64,000 nt of DNA from Larix kaempferi (Eukaryota > Streptophyta > Pinopsida > Pinales > Pinaceae), in assembly GCA_027924585.1 (NCBI GenBank), contig BSBM01000386.1:2862001-2926000 (forward strand). Direction: 5' to 3'. The notes under the pieces are model-generated. The model saw nothing but the letters and a program-made list of their open reading frames with translations, ran no database searches and had not been told where the DNA came from. Shown one piece after another: positions 35,022 to 47,240 of this stretch. A program made the translations under genes and the position numbers. The stretch's first letter is position 1, and the number at the start of each line of letters is the position of its first letter.

Positions 35022-38000
35022 TTCTTCATCCCAGATCCTGGGAACTTCAATATCTTCAATAGATATCTTTGTTGCTGGAACAAATGTTGTAGTCCTTTTG
35101 TAGGTGAAGATATACGGTCTTTCCTACAAAACAGGTTAAATTGCATGATTAGAAACATCTCATAATTTTCAGAACAAATTCTTACACATAAAGAAATATG
35201 TCATACAGTCATGCAATTATCTTAGCCAATGCTTTAATACAACATTTATCCATATCCCGTAACTTTCTAGATGCCTTCCAATCTCTACCAAAACATTGTT
35301 AAGAGTGTGCACAACTCCCAACATGTCAGCAAAGAGGTTTCATTCTAGATAAGTAGCAATGGAATGTTGTACAGTTCCATAGGCCACTTACCCATGTATA
35401 TTAGTAGTATACTGTTCATCAATGCAACTATTCTAATATGCACAATACATATCCTAAGTCTAGGAACATGAGCATATACATCATTGAACAATTTTATTTA
35501 AACAAACACATATGCAATAAATGATAATTAAAATACTTATCTTTGTTTGTTCGTTGGGTGGACTCCCTCTAAGTCTTCGCTTTCTTGCAGGAGCTGCTGG
35601 AGTCCTAATCTACAGTAGCTTCTTCTACAACTTTCTGTTGTGGAATGTAGAGAGATGGTCAACTCCCTCTGAATATCTGTATCCTTGCAGAAACTACTGA
35701 AGTGTGCTCCTTTGCTTTCTTGCAGGGACAACTGGAGTGTGCTTCCTCTTGGTCTTTGCTTCCTAGATTACTTGTCCTTGAACTTACATTCATCCTTGGT
35801 CCCTATGCATGCTTATTAGTATCATGATTGTGTTATCCTTGTGAACTCATACAAAATCATACATTCATTAGTATACTATTAAAACACAATAATCTTAAGC
35901 ATGTATAGTCATGATCATTTCAAACAGAAAATAATAAGCATTAGCATTCAAGGTTTATGTAGGATTCTTATGGTTAGTCAAATCATAAGAAACATAACAT
36001 GTCTAAACCTGTAATTACTCAAACCTATGACTCTTCAGGTTAGTTGAATAATCAATCAAGATAAGAGATATAATATGCATAAAACCTGTGATTATTCAAA
36101 CCTATACCTTCATGATTCTTCTGGTTAGTCATATCATCAATTATGGTAAGAAATATAATATGCATACAGCCATGACTTATTCAAACCTACGATTTCATGA
36201 ATAATCATTATCAAGCAACACAACAGTATAAGATCCTAACACAAGGTAGGATTCTATCTTGATATAGGAAAAACATACCTGGATTAGCATGCTAGCTATT
36301 TATGTCTAACATACTCACATGATGTATTCTTGTTCTTATTCAATGACTTGTGCTAGTAACATGTATATCTCATAGGTTAGCCATTATAAGACCAAGTTAT
36401 ACATACCTCGTAAATGGATCTTCTATGAGATCCATGACAATGGATGAGTCTTTATCCTCATGTCATCATGATCATATGTTCTTGAACTGGAACATGATTT
36501 GTCTTTCTTGGTGTACCTTTCATGTTAGTAGACAACATAAACCTCATACAACACCATAATGCATTAGTACAATCATAAGTGTCAATACCCTAACCAATGA
36601 ATATCTTTTATCATGCATTCATAATTTTGTTAAGGTGATACGACAAATCTAAAATCAAGATTGTGCTAACCGTAATAACATGAATACAAACATACCATAA
36701 ACTTAATCATGAACAAATCTCAAAACATACATCGATGAGTCGTACCTATCGAGATCGCTTGTAATCTTCTTATGTAAGGCCTTAGCCTCATCTCCCTATG
36801 AAACAGGAACTTCTTCACTTATGCAGGTGACCAATCCATCTTCTTCTAGGATTAACCCAATCCACTTGATTTGCAAGAACTGGACCTGGAGCTGGATATG
36901 GGTTTGTCAGAGAAACCCCAAAAATTCAAACTTTGAATTTCAAACTTCTGAAAGGATAGAAATATGCGCCTTAATGAGCTGATCAAGCTGGTATATTCAG
37001 AATTTGAAAACTGCAAAGTTTCACTCCTCAATTTTTCCTTTGAGACTTCTGGATTCACTGGACGTGACCCTGAACTGGGGTTTGATGAACCCCACTCTTC
37101 TACCCAATCAAAAGGTTTGATCCAAAGCTCTAAGCTTCTATTTTTCTGAGGAGCTTCCAGCCATGGTCACAGATTTCAAAAATTCCCATTTTTACAGAAG
37201 CCCTAATTTTCCACTTTTCTGATCAAAGTCCCGAACTAGGGTTTGATCAAGCCCGGCCTTCTGCCCAACAAAAAATTCTCATCTTGGTCTCTAAATTTCT
37301 ATTTTGATGAGTAGCATCCAGCCGTTGTCTCCGATTACAAAAATTCCAACTTTCTCCAAAGCCCTAAATTCCAGAAGCCATGAATGAAGGTACTCAAAAA
37401 TAATTCTGTTTTGACATAAATATGTACCTGATTGTTTCTGGTGTAACTCCGAACCTTTTGATCCACAGGGTCTAAAAACATTTCTTGAGATAGCCTGACC
37501 TGTTAGCTTTCCATCCCAACAGGTCTGACCTCAATTGGATTCTCTGAGAGAGAGTTATGCCAAGTGTCGCAACGTGACCTGTTTTGGGATAATACAGGAG
37601 AGCGAACTTGTACGGCGTGACACGTGTCACTATTTGAACTTCGGCCTCTGAAAAAGTTTTCTGAGATATCTCGGCCTGTTATATTTCCATCCTGATAGGT
37701 CTGATCTCAATTTGACTCTCTAAGAGAGAGTTATGCCAAGTGTCGCAACGTGACCTGTTTATGGGATAATACAGTAGAGTGAACTTGTACGGAGTGCCAC
37801 GTGTCACTGGTTCAACTTCAGCCTCTGAAAAAGTTTTGTGAGATAGTACAATCTGTGTACTACCTGTCACTTTTTACAAAATTTCATTTGGAGCTTCCTA
37901 GCCCAAGTTATGACCTTTTTCCCAAGGTCACCTGATTTTGACTCAGATCTAGAAGAGGTAGAAACCCTATATTGTACAGATCATAAATTACAAAGTACAA

Positions 38001-38208
38001 CGAATTAGAGGTTGTCCTTTAGAAACAAGGTAGATGGGGATCTTAGCTTCGGCCTATAACAATTTCAGATCCGAAAATTGTTCCAAAACGGATTTATAGC
38101 GAAAGTGCTACGATGACTGGTTTTTGCTATATCAAGCCCTAGCATCGTAAGTGCAACAAGAGTCATACATGCCATATCATGCCTTCTTTCAGGCTAGCTC
38201 TGATACCA
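35022..38208 (-). other. Copia 5' leader, non-coding
   Basis: About 3.2 kb between the primer site and the pol remnant has no gag, protease or integrase. A direct duplication with period 176 bp (words caagtgtcgcaacgtgacct at 37561 and 37737) covers about 37490-37845. A Ser/Leu-rich motif cluster at 35540-35740 repeats cttgcaggagctgctgg-like words three times. Confidence 0.6.
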
Positions 38209-38814
38209 TGTTAAATTTTCAGAATTTACTTCAATCTGATCTAGGATCTTAACTGAGAGAACAGCATGTACATCATATCTACAGCATATCAATCATGGAG
38301 ATAATAATGCAAGCACACAAGAGACACAAAGATTTACTTGGGGAAAACCATAAAGGTGAAAAACCCCAATAACTTCCTCAAAGATAGATAGAGCAATGAT
38401 ACAACCAACCATAAGAGATAGACACAACTTAGCAGTATATCCTCCTCCTCCATAAGTGTGCCACTCCTCCTTGAGTGCATGTGTGAGAAGTGAGTGTGTA
38501 AATAGAGTGCCTCCCACACTCTATTTATACTTGACTTGACTTGCCTTTTTTACCTAACTCATGTAGGCTCGAACTTAACCACATAACATAATGCTGACTG
38601 GGCTGACCCCCAATAGGGTGGTCTAATAAACCTTTGACCCACATGACTTATACAGGGCCGACCCCAACAAGGTGGTCTAATAACCCATCAAGAATAAGTT
38701 ACGACATTTACAATATAAATGACGACACTTCCTTATAGAGGAATAATACCATCTCTATAGGAATACAATATACATATATGTGAAATACATTCCAAAGTTA
38801 TATATACATCAACA
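38209..38814 (-). repeat. 5' LTR of the copia element
   Basis: A 606-bp partner of 31722-32327, of the same length. The tRNA primer site complement gctctgatacca lies directly to its left (38197-38208), which proves the orientation. Confidence 0.92.
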
Positions 38815-38819
38815 CCTTC

Positions 38820-40474
38820 CACCAAAAATCTTCCCAAAGTGCAAACAATTGCTCCAGCTCAATCCAAAAGAGGTTGTAGGCGATTGGTTTTGTTTTCACA
38901 CCCACACCGAGATCAATGTATATGGGCTAGAGCTAGCTCCTTACAAACTCCCCATATTCATGACTCCACAATTGTTTGCACTGGATTTTATCCACCAAAG
39001 ATTTAATTGTGATGAGTTACATTTTATGAAAGGGAACAGTGTTAGGACTTGTAAAATCCCTAGCGAAGCAAGCCCATTTCAGGTACGTGACAGAGATGCT
39101 CAGAAGGAGGTCGAGGAACTTCTCAACTCATATGGTTTCCCTTTGAGCATGATACATCATTATGATCCCAGGGGGATCATCTATCAAAAATGACAAGGGG
39201 CCCGCTCAGCAGCATACCTCCACGAGTCACACCCCCTGTTAGACAAGATGGATAATCTGGATACTTAGGAACAGTGTCAGGTTGTTTTGAATCCAAGCAA
39301 GGCCTCTGGATCACCAGTTATTCCAACACCCATTAAGATTGACATGCTGGGGAAAAGAGACACATTAGAGCCAACGTCTGCTGCCGGAAGAGACGGATCC
39401 AAGAGTATGGGATCAAAGACTAAGAGGTTGAAAGAAGAAGGAACGTTTAGTGCGACCTAAAAAATCAGGCTGTCACCCTCTCCCGCGACACCTGTCATTC
39501 TTGAGAGTTTCCCTTCTGCAGCGTGGCCACGGGGTCAAGAGGCTTAGGCCATGGAGGGAGCTTTAGTTACCACATCATTCCTCAGGACAGGTTTGTTTAG
39601 GCATTATGCTCAGATTAAAGAGGACAACATGGATATGGAGAAATCATTGTTTCCAAAAAAGAAGCTAGATACAAGTAGACAATCTAGGATGTTATCTGCA
39701 CTAGATTTGAAACACGGAGCCCTCAAAATAGCTATCCTAAAGCAAATAGGCCCAGGATAAAGGAAGACACCATCCAATTTTAAAGCCACTTAAATAACCA
39801 TAAATTTGGACCAGGTCCCGTCTAAAGACATCATGGAGTTGCATCGACAAATGGGAAAAGGAGTGTACATAGATGTATGTAAATTCACTATTAGCACTAA
39901 CAAGTTACAGGCTGCTATTAGCAAACTAGAAAATAAACTAAAGAATGAAAAATCTTCCAATAAGGCTAAGCAGTTGAAAATAACTGACTTAGAGCATCAG
40001 GTAGTAAAGATGGTTCAGAATCCTGAAGGAAGGGCTCCATTACAAGCCATGTTAAAGGAGAAGGACAAGGAAGTGGAAAACCTGAAAAAGAATATGAATA
40101 TTCCCACAACGGAGAATTCACAGACCGGAGAGGTAGTCATAATACAGAAAGAATTGGAGAGGTCAGTTAATGAGAGTCAAATGCTTAAGGAAAGGATTGT
40201 CCTATTGGAAGGGGAGATGGAAGAGTCGAGGAAGCTGAATCAGAGCCTCCTACAAAAAAAGGTTGTTGTACTTCAAGCCTCATCAACTTCAGATCTGACC
40301 AATAAATTGGCCTAGGCAGTGGAATAAATGAGCATTAAGGATGCCCAGTTGAATCAAGTGCAAAATCAGCTAAAGGCGAAATGTGATGAGTTGTTCAATA
40401 CAAATGAGAAGCTGATGAGGAGAGATCAGGTTATCTCAGGACTCCAGCAAACAGTTGATGATCTCAAGGGTATG
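38820..40474 (+). pseudogene. Interrupted long ORF, segment 2 of 4 (coiled coil)
   Basis: The codon split at the copia insertion rejoins in frame. The frame runs PPKIFPKCKQLLQLNPKEVV, then VYGLELAPYKLPIFMTPQLF and ALDFIHQRFNCDELHF, to a stop at 39191. After several stops come two further open pieces: 39551-39760, and 39806-40315, a strongly charged coiled coil (KLENKLKNEKSSNKAKQLK, MLKEKDKEVENLKKNMN, LLEGEMEESRKLNQSLLQKK). Heptad-like Leu/Ile spacing and Lys/Glu richness support a long coiled coil. It stops at 40474, where the gypsy B LTR begins. Confidence 0.6.
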
Positions 40475-40879
40475 TGTGAAGAACTTGCAATAATTAATTA
40501 ATGGAAACACACGATATAGCAGAAATAACAAAACTCAGAATCACTTTTATATTGATCGCGGGCCACTTCGAGGGGGCAACCTCCTTTGAGCAAGCTCAAT
40601 ACAAATAACTTCATCGTACCTTCATTGGTCTCAACACAAACTTATATACTAAGTCTAAGCGCCAATACCATGGGTCAATACCATGTGTCAATACAAACCA
40701 TGGGCCAATACAAAATATGAATCAATAATTACTACGGGACGACTTACAAAGCATATGCGTCCAACAACAATAATAGAAACTATGGATCAACAAATACTAC
40801 GGGATGACTTACAAAGCATATGCATCCAACAACAATATACTAACAAAGTAAATAGAAGGGTTGACATGGGTTCTTAACA

Positions 40880-42470
40880 TCCTCTCTCCCTTAGAAAAAG
40901 CTTTGTCCTCAAAGCTTTAGATGTGGAAATTGATGTAGAATCTAAAGGAGTGGTTCCCCTGTAGCATCCTCGGGTTGCATTCTGGGCCACTGACACCTTA
41001 TGAGTTTCAGGGAGGGTTGCTTGGAAGGCTGTAGACGAAGAAGAACCATATCAGCTGCATGAAAACTGCACTCTAAATGGTGCTGATCGGCTTGTTGTTT
41101 CAATCGAATTATTTCCATGTGAAGATTGTCTTGCAGAATGAGAAGAATATGATTGTGGTTTCGAAGAACCGAGTCAATTGCCTGAACTGGGGAGCTGCTA
41201 AGGGTGTCTCGAAGAAGAATTGGCGGTGCTTGTCCATAGACTGCTTCATATGATGTCCTTTTAGATGTGGTATTGTCCCACTAGAGTGCTTCTAGGAAAT
41301 CCATAGAAATAGTTGTCCAAATCTGTGTAGGGATGGGAAAGGGTTCGAGCAATCCCGAAAGGAGTGTCGTTTCACCCTTGTTGTCCTAGCAAGTATCAGA
41401 GTCAGCCACCATCTGTTGAATTGTCATTTTCATCCCCTTCCAAAAGAAGTTACATTGTTCCCGATCATACATTTTGAGGAACCCAGAGTGCCCTACTGAT
41501 GAAGAAGCATGGAGTGCATAGAAGAGATAGCCCTGTTGAACAGATTGCAACCAATTTGGAACAAGAAGAGAAATAGCTAGAAGAGAAACTGGGTCATCAA
41601 ATGTGCTAGAAGGATCATCTGCCACCATATTGTCCTTACCCTTCGTGTAAGTGATCACATAGGCATAACCCATGAGTTGGATAACCCATTTCAAGTGTGT
41701 TGGGGAGGAGACCCATTGTTCCAGGAAATTTTCTAGACTTTGGAGATCAGTCTTGATGTATAAATAATTCCCTAATAGGTATGGTTTCCACTTCTGTACT
41801 GCATGCAAAATAGCCATCATTTCCTGCTGAGATGTAGATGCGGCTAAATTCTTACCGGAAAGATCTCTTGAAGGCGACAAGCCCACTGGTTCAATAAGGA
41901 CACCTGCATATCTATAAAAGGAAGTAGGGGAGACTGTTGATGGGTGCATCTGAATGGAATGGAGTTGAGCGATGACACCATGTGAATTCTTCTTAAGGAT
42001 CTTTTCCAGGCGATGTGAACTGATGATGCAGAGAGACCCTTGTTGTAATCCCTTGAATTTGTGTTGTTTCCCATTGACTGAAAACTGCATCCAAAGTTCA
42101 GGAAAATACCATAAGATGGGGCCAAGTGTGTGTAACCATTGAACACCCAAAACCACATCACATCCGCCTAAGGATAAGGCAAACATGTCAGAGTGCAGGT
42201 TATAATATTCCAAAGAGATATGCACATTGTGACACTTTCCCTTGCAAGGTAAGGTGCCCCCATTGGCAACCATGACTTCAAAGTTGGAGCAAGGATGGAA
42301 AAAACATTCAGCATGTTTGGAGATCCAAGGGTCAATGAAGTTATGAGTGCTACCAGAATAAATGAGTATTGTAAGAGGAAGCTTCTTGAAGTAACCCCTG
42401 ACCTACATTGTTTGGGGGGTGGTGACACCGGATAAAGCATGGAGAGATATCTTTGGGTGGTCTTCCTAAA
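40880..42470 (-). pseudogene. Protease joined to RNase H and integrase remnants of gypsy B
   Basis: Protease: SGSTHNFIDPWISKHAECFF (catalytic D lost) and GGCDVVLGVQWLHTLGPILW. Without any reverse transcriptase, the frame 42273-41386 passes into RNase H pieces (AVQKWKPYLLGNYLYIKTDL, QLMGYAYVITYTKGKDNMVA) and the integrase zinc-binding block (SSSVGHSGFLKMYDREQCNF). Further integrase-end pieces (SYEAVYGQAPPIL) are seen near 41240. So the open frame of 295 codons is a deletion fusion, not an intact protein. Confidence 0.85.
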
Positions 42471-43425
42471 ATGGAAGGTCAGTAGGCGGCTTCTGAATGT
42501 CAACCTAATCATCCGGTGTATCTGGAGCCTCTTCACCAACTTCAGAAGTGGGTGGAGAATCCACATCCAAGAGATAGAGCTTTTGTTGAACACATCTATG
42601 TCCCCAAGTGGATTTTTCATCATAGTTATAACAAAGCCCTTTTTCTTTGTGTGCCTGCATCTCTATGTCGGAGAAATGCTTCAGAGGAGTTGGTCGAGGA
42701 GCTGGCGGGATGGGAGGTTGTTGAGAACCCATATTTCGGAAGGGAACAAAAGTGGGTTTGGAGCGTTGTTGGGAAGAAATCTTGTCTTCTTCCAACTTAG
42801 CCAACCCCAAGGCTTCCATCATTGTGTTGGGACAGAACATTTTGACCTCTTGGCGAATTTCATCCTTAAGACCACTAATGAAACAACTCCTGTAGAAGTC
42901 ATCAGACAATCCTTCTGTGTGGTTGGCTAGTTTCTCAAATTCTATCTGATACTCTCTCATAGTGCCAATTTGATGAAGTTTAGTGAGTGCTCCCGTGAAG
43001 TCATCAAAAGCACTAGGACCAAATCGTTACAAAAGGAGGTGGCAAAAATCTATCCATTTTGGCTCGTCATTCTTGATGTACCAACGGTACCATTGAAGGG
43101 ATTCATATTCCAAATGAAAGGATGCAAGTGGAACTTTTTGAACATCAAAAGTATTATGCAGATTGAAATATTGTTCTGCATGATAGATCCATCCATTCGG
43201 ATCAGTACCATTGAAGCGAGGAAATTCAAGCTTCGGACCACGGAAAGTGCTGAAAGAAGAGAACCCATTGACTACAGAAGATTCTTGCTATTGGTTATTG
43301 TTCATGGCTGAATGCTGAAGATGGAGGCTAAGAAATTTTTCATCCAGATCTTGGAGTTTGGTTTGGATGGCTGCAAGTGCTTCCTCCATGGTTTTTGCTC
43401 CTACGTGGGTGATAACCATAACCAG
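42471..43425 (-). pseudogene. Gag of gypsy B
   Basis: The likely start is near 43425 (VITHVGAKTMEEALAAIQTK). It continues in the capsid with KLEFPRFNGTDPNGWIYHAE and SFHLEYESLQWYRWY, then MREYQIEFEKLANHTEGLSD, FYRSCFISGLKDEIRQEVKM and a knuckle-like CYNYDEKSTWGHRC (one Cys replaced by Tyr). One stop near 43290 and a frame change near 42960 break it. The order and spacing are those of Ty3/gypsy gag of the chromovirus type. Confidence 0.82.
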
Positions 43426-44562
43426 GAGTTTTTTTGTTTTTTTGTTTTTTGGGGGAATGGATAGAAAAACACAAACAAAAGCTTATTTAGTAAAGGGAAA
43501 TTTGGATTTGGGAAACACTCGGATGGGTAATTGGGGTTTGAATAGGTTTTGGACACTTTTTGATGGGCAAGGAAGCAAAAAATGGGGATTTCGGAAGCGG
43601 GGTGAAAGAATGAGAAAATTTGTCAAAGAGGGACAAAGAAGCAGAAATAGGGAATGAACACGGTGGCAAAATTTGGAGACGAGTGGGTGAAAATTGAAGA
43701 AGTTATGGCAAACCCTAAAAATAGAAAAATGTGAGATTTTTGGCTTTGGGAAGTCGAATTTGGGATAGGGTCCTCAGGAATGAAATATGTAGAATGAGAC
43801 TGCAGGGGTGTCTAGGAAGTTTCAAGGGAAATAGAGTTAAAATAAGGGAGATATGGTGAAAAAACAGAATTTTTTTTTTTTTTTTTTTTCCAGGAATGGA
43901 TCTGCAACAGTGTGGAAGGGATCGAAAACAGATAGATCTACAATGGCATTGAAGGGATTGGCAACAGATGGATCTGAAACCATGTCGAATGGATAAAAAA
44001 CGGTTGGATCTGAAACATCTTTCAGAATAGATCTGGAACAACTGTCAGAATGGATCTGAAATGGCTCGGAATGGATCTAAAACGGTTGGATCTGGAATGG
44101 CTTGGAATGGATCTGAAACGGTGTGTAAGTGATCGACAACAGTTCAGCTGAAAATAGATATGGACCCTAGGTATGTGCAGCTTTCTAATAGTTCAAGGGT
44201 TTCACTCGGCCACCAATGTTGTCTGACGGCTTGCATATTGGGGTAGTACCCCTCACTACACAACTCAAGTAAAAATGATAACCGCTTTGCCACAAACGAC
44301 ATCTCTTGGTTTACCTCATGGGTGGGAACTAGTCAATCAGGTAGGGGTCGTTGCCCTTTTCGCTGACAGGTCCTCTCAATGGGCCAACTACTTTGGGGTT
44401 CCTATGGTACTCCTCACAATGAGTTTTAGGGCTTATGCCCAAGTATTTCCTACAGTTAAGCGGATAGGGATTATTCCTAGGTCCGAACTTGAAATAGATG
44501 CGGAAAAAAAAATTTGGCAGAAATTCCAACCAACGAGCCCAAGAAAGTGCTCTGATACCAGA
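43426..44562 (-). other. Leader and 5' region of gypsy B
   Basis: Non-coding DNA between gag and the 5' LTR. It has a poly-A/T run of about 20 at 43869-43890 and a cluster of repeated words atggatctgaaa(c/t)gg at 43900-44130 (about eight copies of a 20-22-base unit). No gene is seen. Confidence 0.6.
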
Positions 44563-44954
44563 TGTGAAGAACCTGCAATAATTAATTAATGAAAACACAC
44601 GATATAGCAGAAATAACAGAACTCATAATCACTTTTATATTGATCGCAGGCCACTTCGAGGGGGCAACCTCCTTTGAGCAAGCTCAATACAAATAACTTC
44701 ATCGTACCTTCATTGGTCTCAACACAAACTTATATACTAAGTCTAGGTGCCAATACCATGTGTCAATACAAACCATGGGCCAATACAAATTATAGATCAA
44801 CAATTACTACGGGATGACTTACAAAGCATATGCGTCCAACAACAATAATACAAACTATGGATCAACAAATACTACGGGACGACTTACAAAGCATATGCAT
44901 CCAACAACAATATACTAACAAAGTAAATAGAAGGGTTGACATGGGTTCTTAACA
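44563..44954 (-). repeat. 5' LTR of gypsy B
   Basis: A 392-bp partner of 40475-40879. Identity is high apart from a 13-base-scale indel and scattered changes. The primer site complement tctgatacca immediately precedes it (44551-44560). Confidence 0.92.
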
Positions 44955-44959
44955 GTAAG

Positions 44960-45265
44960 GTTCAAGAGCTATCCACGAAACTCACTGGTAAACCTTTAAT
45001 CAAAGGCGCCAAAGTTATACTATGGGATCAGATGGTGACTTTGATAAAGTCTTAGTGGAACCATTTTAGCATCGCCCAAGAAAAATCAGAAATAGCTAAG
45101 ACTGTTGCACTAGATGCACAGGCTATAATGAGCAGTGTAAGTAAGAAGGTCCAGGTGGCCAGAGAGGTGATCGATTTCTTGAATGAAAATAATTTTGCAG
45201 AGCTACAGACACGTATGTTGTTCGAGACTAAACCAAAGTGGTCATGGAAGCAAGCAAGATGGTAA
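44960..45265 (+). pseudogene. Interrupted long ORF, segment 3 of 4
   Basis: After the gypsy B target duplication the ORF resumes as VQELSTKLTGKPLIKGAKVI and, past one stop, KSEIAKTVALDAQAIMSSVS and REVIDFLNENNFAELQTRM. A one-base shift near 45236 changes frame to VVMEASKMV, which runs into the CACTA insertion at 45265. Composition (Lys, Glu, Ala, regular hydrophobics) continues the coiled coil of segment 2. Confidence 0.6.
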
Positions 45266-45298
45266 CACTACTACATATGGCTCAAAAGTCCCATGAAA
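45266..45298 (+). repeat. Left terminal inverted repeat of the CACTA element
   Basis: It starts exactly at the TAA duplication. It pairs with 60037-60069, most strongly in the first 15 bases and at cccatg. Confidence 0.85.
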
Positions 45299-45380
45299 GT
45301 TTGCCACGAACAGTTAAAATTGATGTTTTTGTGGAAAACAATTTAAATTTTTGGAAAAAATTGAAAATTCCCCTGACGAT

Positions 45381-45495
45381 CGTCGCTATAGCCACGGATG
45401 TATTTTTCGTCTCTATAGCCACGAACTTTCATCGCTATAGCCACAAACGTTCATCGCTATAGCCACGAAAAGTACATCCGTCACTATAGCCACGA
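45381..45495 (+). repeat. Left subterminal repeats of the CACTA element
   Basis: Five close copies of cgtcgctatagccacgaa-type words at spacings of 17 to 30 bases. The same core fills the right subterminal array. In CACTA elements such words bind the TnpA-type protein. Confidence 0.8.
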
Positions 45496-46845
45496 AAAAT
45501 ACTAAAGTGGTTGGTGTCTAGTGTGGATTACAACCTCCTTCCCCTAAAGAGAGTGTTCCCATCTATTCATTGCTTGTACAAGTGCACATGCCTTTGGTCC
45601 CTTCATTGCTCTACCCCCTCATTGGACTTCCATCCATTGTTATTCCTCAATATCATAACCATTGGTTGGCTAACTCTCCTTACTTGCTGAGTTTCTTTAA
45701 CTCTTGTAATCTTCCTCCATTTATTTCCTCATTGGTGACCTCCCTCTGCAACTGCTCAATATTCTTTTTAACTACACACATACAATTAAGCCAAGATCGT
45801 TCTATGATCTATGCCTTTCTTAGAACATGCTCAACCCTCTCACTATTTCTTGCTTCCCCCATGATATTGTCTCTTATATGCCCTCAACATTGTCAAAACC
45901 ACTCCAACCACCCTCATGGTGTAAGGTTTTGATGTTTCCATGCTAATGGGTTCAAAAGGTTACCCTCCTTTACTAATAGTATTTTGATCCAAGTTGAGTT
46001 TTTTGTCACCAGTCTCATCCTCACGCCCCACTTCAACTCTTCCTCCACCTTTGAATATCATTAGTATGCTTCTACAACAAACTCCTCTACCATTGATTTC
46101 ACCCCAAAATCCATTGCTTGGTTTATCAAGTGGTCTACTTGCCAAAGCATAATTAAGTTCTAGATATTTCACTCTATTATCTTCTCCACCTTCTAGATGT
46201 ATTCCACTGACTCCCTAACCAGTTGTAACCATTGATCGAGACTCATTAGGATGTCCACTTAGAAGATATTGTACTCATTTCTAGTAGCATTGCCATACAA
46301 AACTAGCTATATACAGTTTTAAATATCTTTCCCTCACAACTCAGCTTCCTATTTAATGAAAACTCCAAAATGTGTTTCAAACCACTCATCTAACCATGAT
46401 TTCAATAACCCTTGTCTCATCTTGCGACAAATCCTCCCTAATGAAAGTGAAAGGCAAGGAAAGGTGGAAAAATGATGCTAAAAAGCTTATCACTCATCTA
46501 CCTAGTGATGGTGTATGGTTCATAGCGAGTGGTTTGATCAACCTATTGGGTCTTGTAAGTTGCTCTTTTTGCAAGTGAAGTAAGACCTTGTTACCAACAT
46601 TGTGATGTTGAACCCAATAATGATCATGTCATTTATTGTGCTTTCTAGAAATTTGATATAGGATGCCATCTACCTGTCATTAAATGTGCTAAAATCATTT
46701 CAAAACCAATTTGTTTGTTTGTTTCTCTATGAGCATGGGAAGATACTTGTGTTGATGTAAGGGGAAAAACTACATCAGCTAGTGAATCCCAATGCAATTT
46801 TTGCATTGGGGGATTGAGAGAAATTAGGGTTACCTTAGAGATAGA
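45496..46845. other. Inner CACTA sequence, no gene recognised
   Basis: The C/T-rich stretch 45530-45930 and the following sequence have only short frames. Nothing matched a family I know. Confidence 0.4.
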
Positions 46846-47240
46846 CACTACAAGAAAAAAGGTCATTGTTGAGGGTCATGCTTGTGACAGACCTTTAAGG
46901 GTCGTCACCAATGTCGCATATGATGACGGTCCTTAAAACATCGTTGTTATAAGTTCCTTTTGAGATGGTCGTTTAAGGTTCGCCACCAAATTCATTTTGA
47001 ATGACACTTTTGGTGAGGGTTGTTAAAGTCTTGTTGTTAATTCTCTCTTTGGTGACACTTCTAGTGGCGATCTCTTATTGGCCCTCACCAATACTCTTTT
47101 TGGTTACTTTTGGTGATTGTAGAAAAATGTTTGTCACGGTTGATCATTCTAACGAGTTTTTTATGACGTTATGTGACCGTCTCTATAGTAAGACCACTAC
47201 TATGGAGTCTTTGTCATTATGTGTCCAAGGTCATAGAGGT
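46846..47240 (+). mobile_element. End of a second, nested CACTA/En-Spm element
   Basis: The sequence begins CACTACAAGAAAAAA, the classic En/Spm terminal sequence. It continues with repeated direct and inverted words of the types ggtgacact, gtcaccaa and gacggtcctt, as in CACTA subterminal regions. No matching right end (..TTCTTGTAGTG) was found, so only one end survives. Confidence 0.7.

Larger units (their letters stand above)
31722..38814 (-). mobile_element. Copia element, complete ends, gutted pol (7093 bp)
   Basis: Two 606-bp LTRs (31722-32327 and 38209-38814) start TGTTAAATTTT and end ACATCAACA on the plus strand. The target duplication CCTTC is exact (31717-31721 and 38815-38819). On the minus strand a perfect Met-tRNA primer site, TGGTATCAGAGC, follows the 5' LTR directly, and a polypurine tract (aagagggag) precedes the 3' LTR. 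By eye the LTRs differ at about a dozen to fifteen positions, so insertion is fairly recent. Gag, protease, integrase and the RT core are absent, so it must have used proteins supplied by other elements. Confidence 0.93.
40475..44954 (-). mobile_element. Gypsy element B, complete ends, RT deleted (4480 bp)
   Basis: LTRs at 40475-40879 (405 bp) and 44563-44954 (392 bp) begin TGTGAAGAAC and end TTCTTAACA on the plus strand. The target duplication is GTATG against GTAAG, four of five bases. The Met-tRNA primer site TGGTATCAGAGC lies two bases inside the 5' LTR, and the polypurine tract aagggagagagga precedes the 3' LTR. Gag, protease, RNase H and parts of integrase remain. The reverse transcriptase is missing. 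The left LTR has a small internal duplication of caataccatg. Confidence 0.92.

Noticed and set aside
41386-42273. The 295-codon open frame as a single novel protein
   Set aside because: It is a deletion fusion of gypsy protease, RNase H and integrase pieces inside a bounded LTR element.
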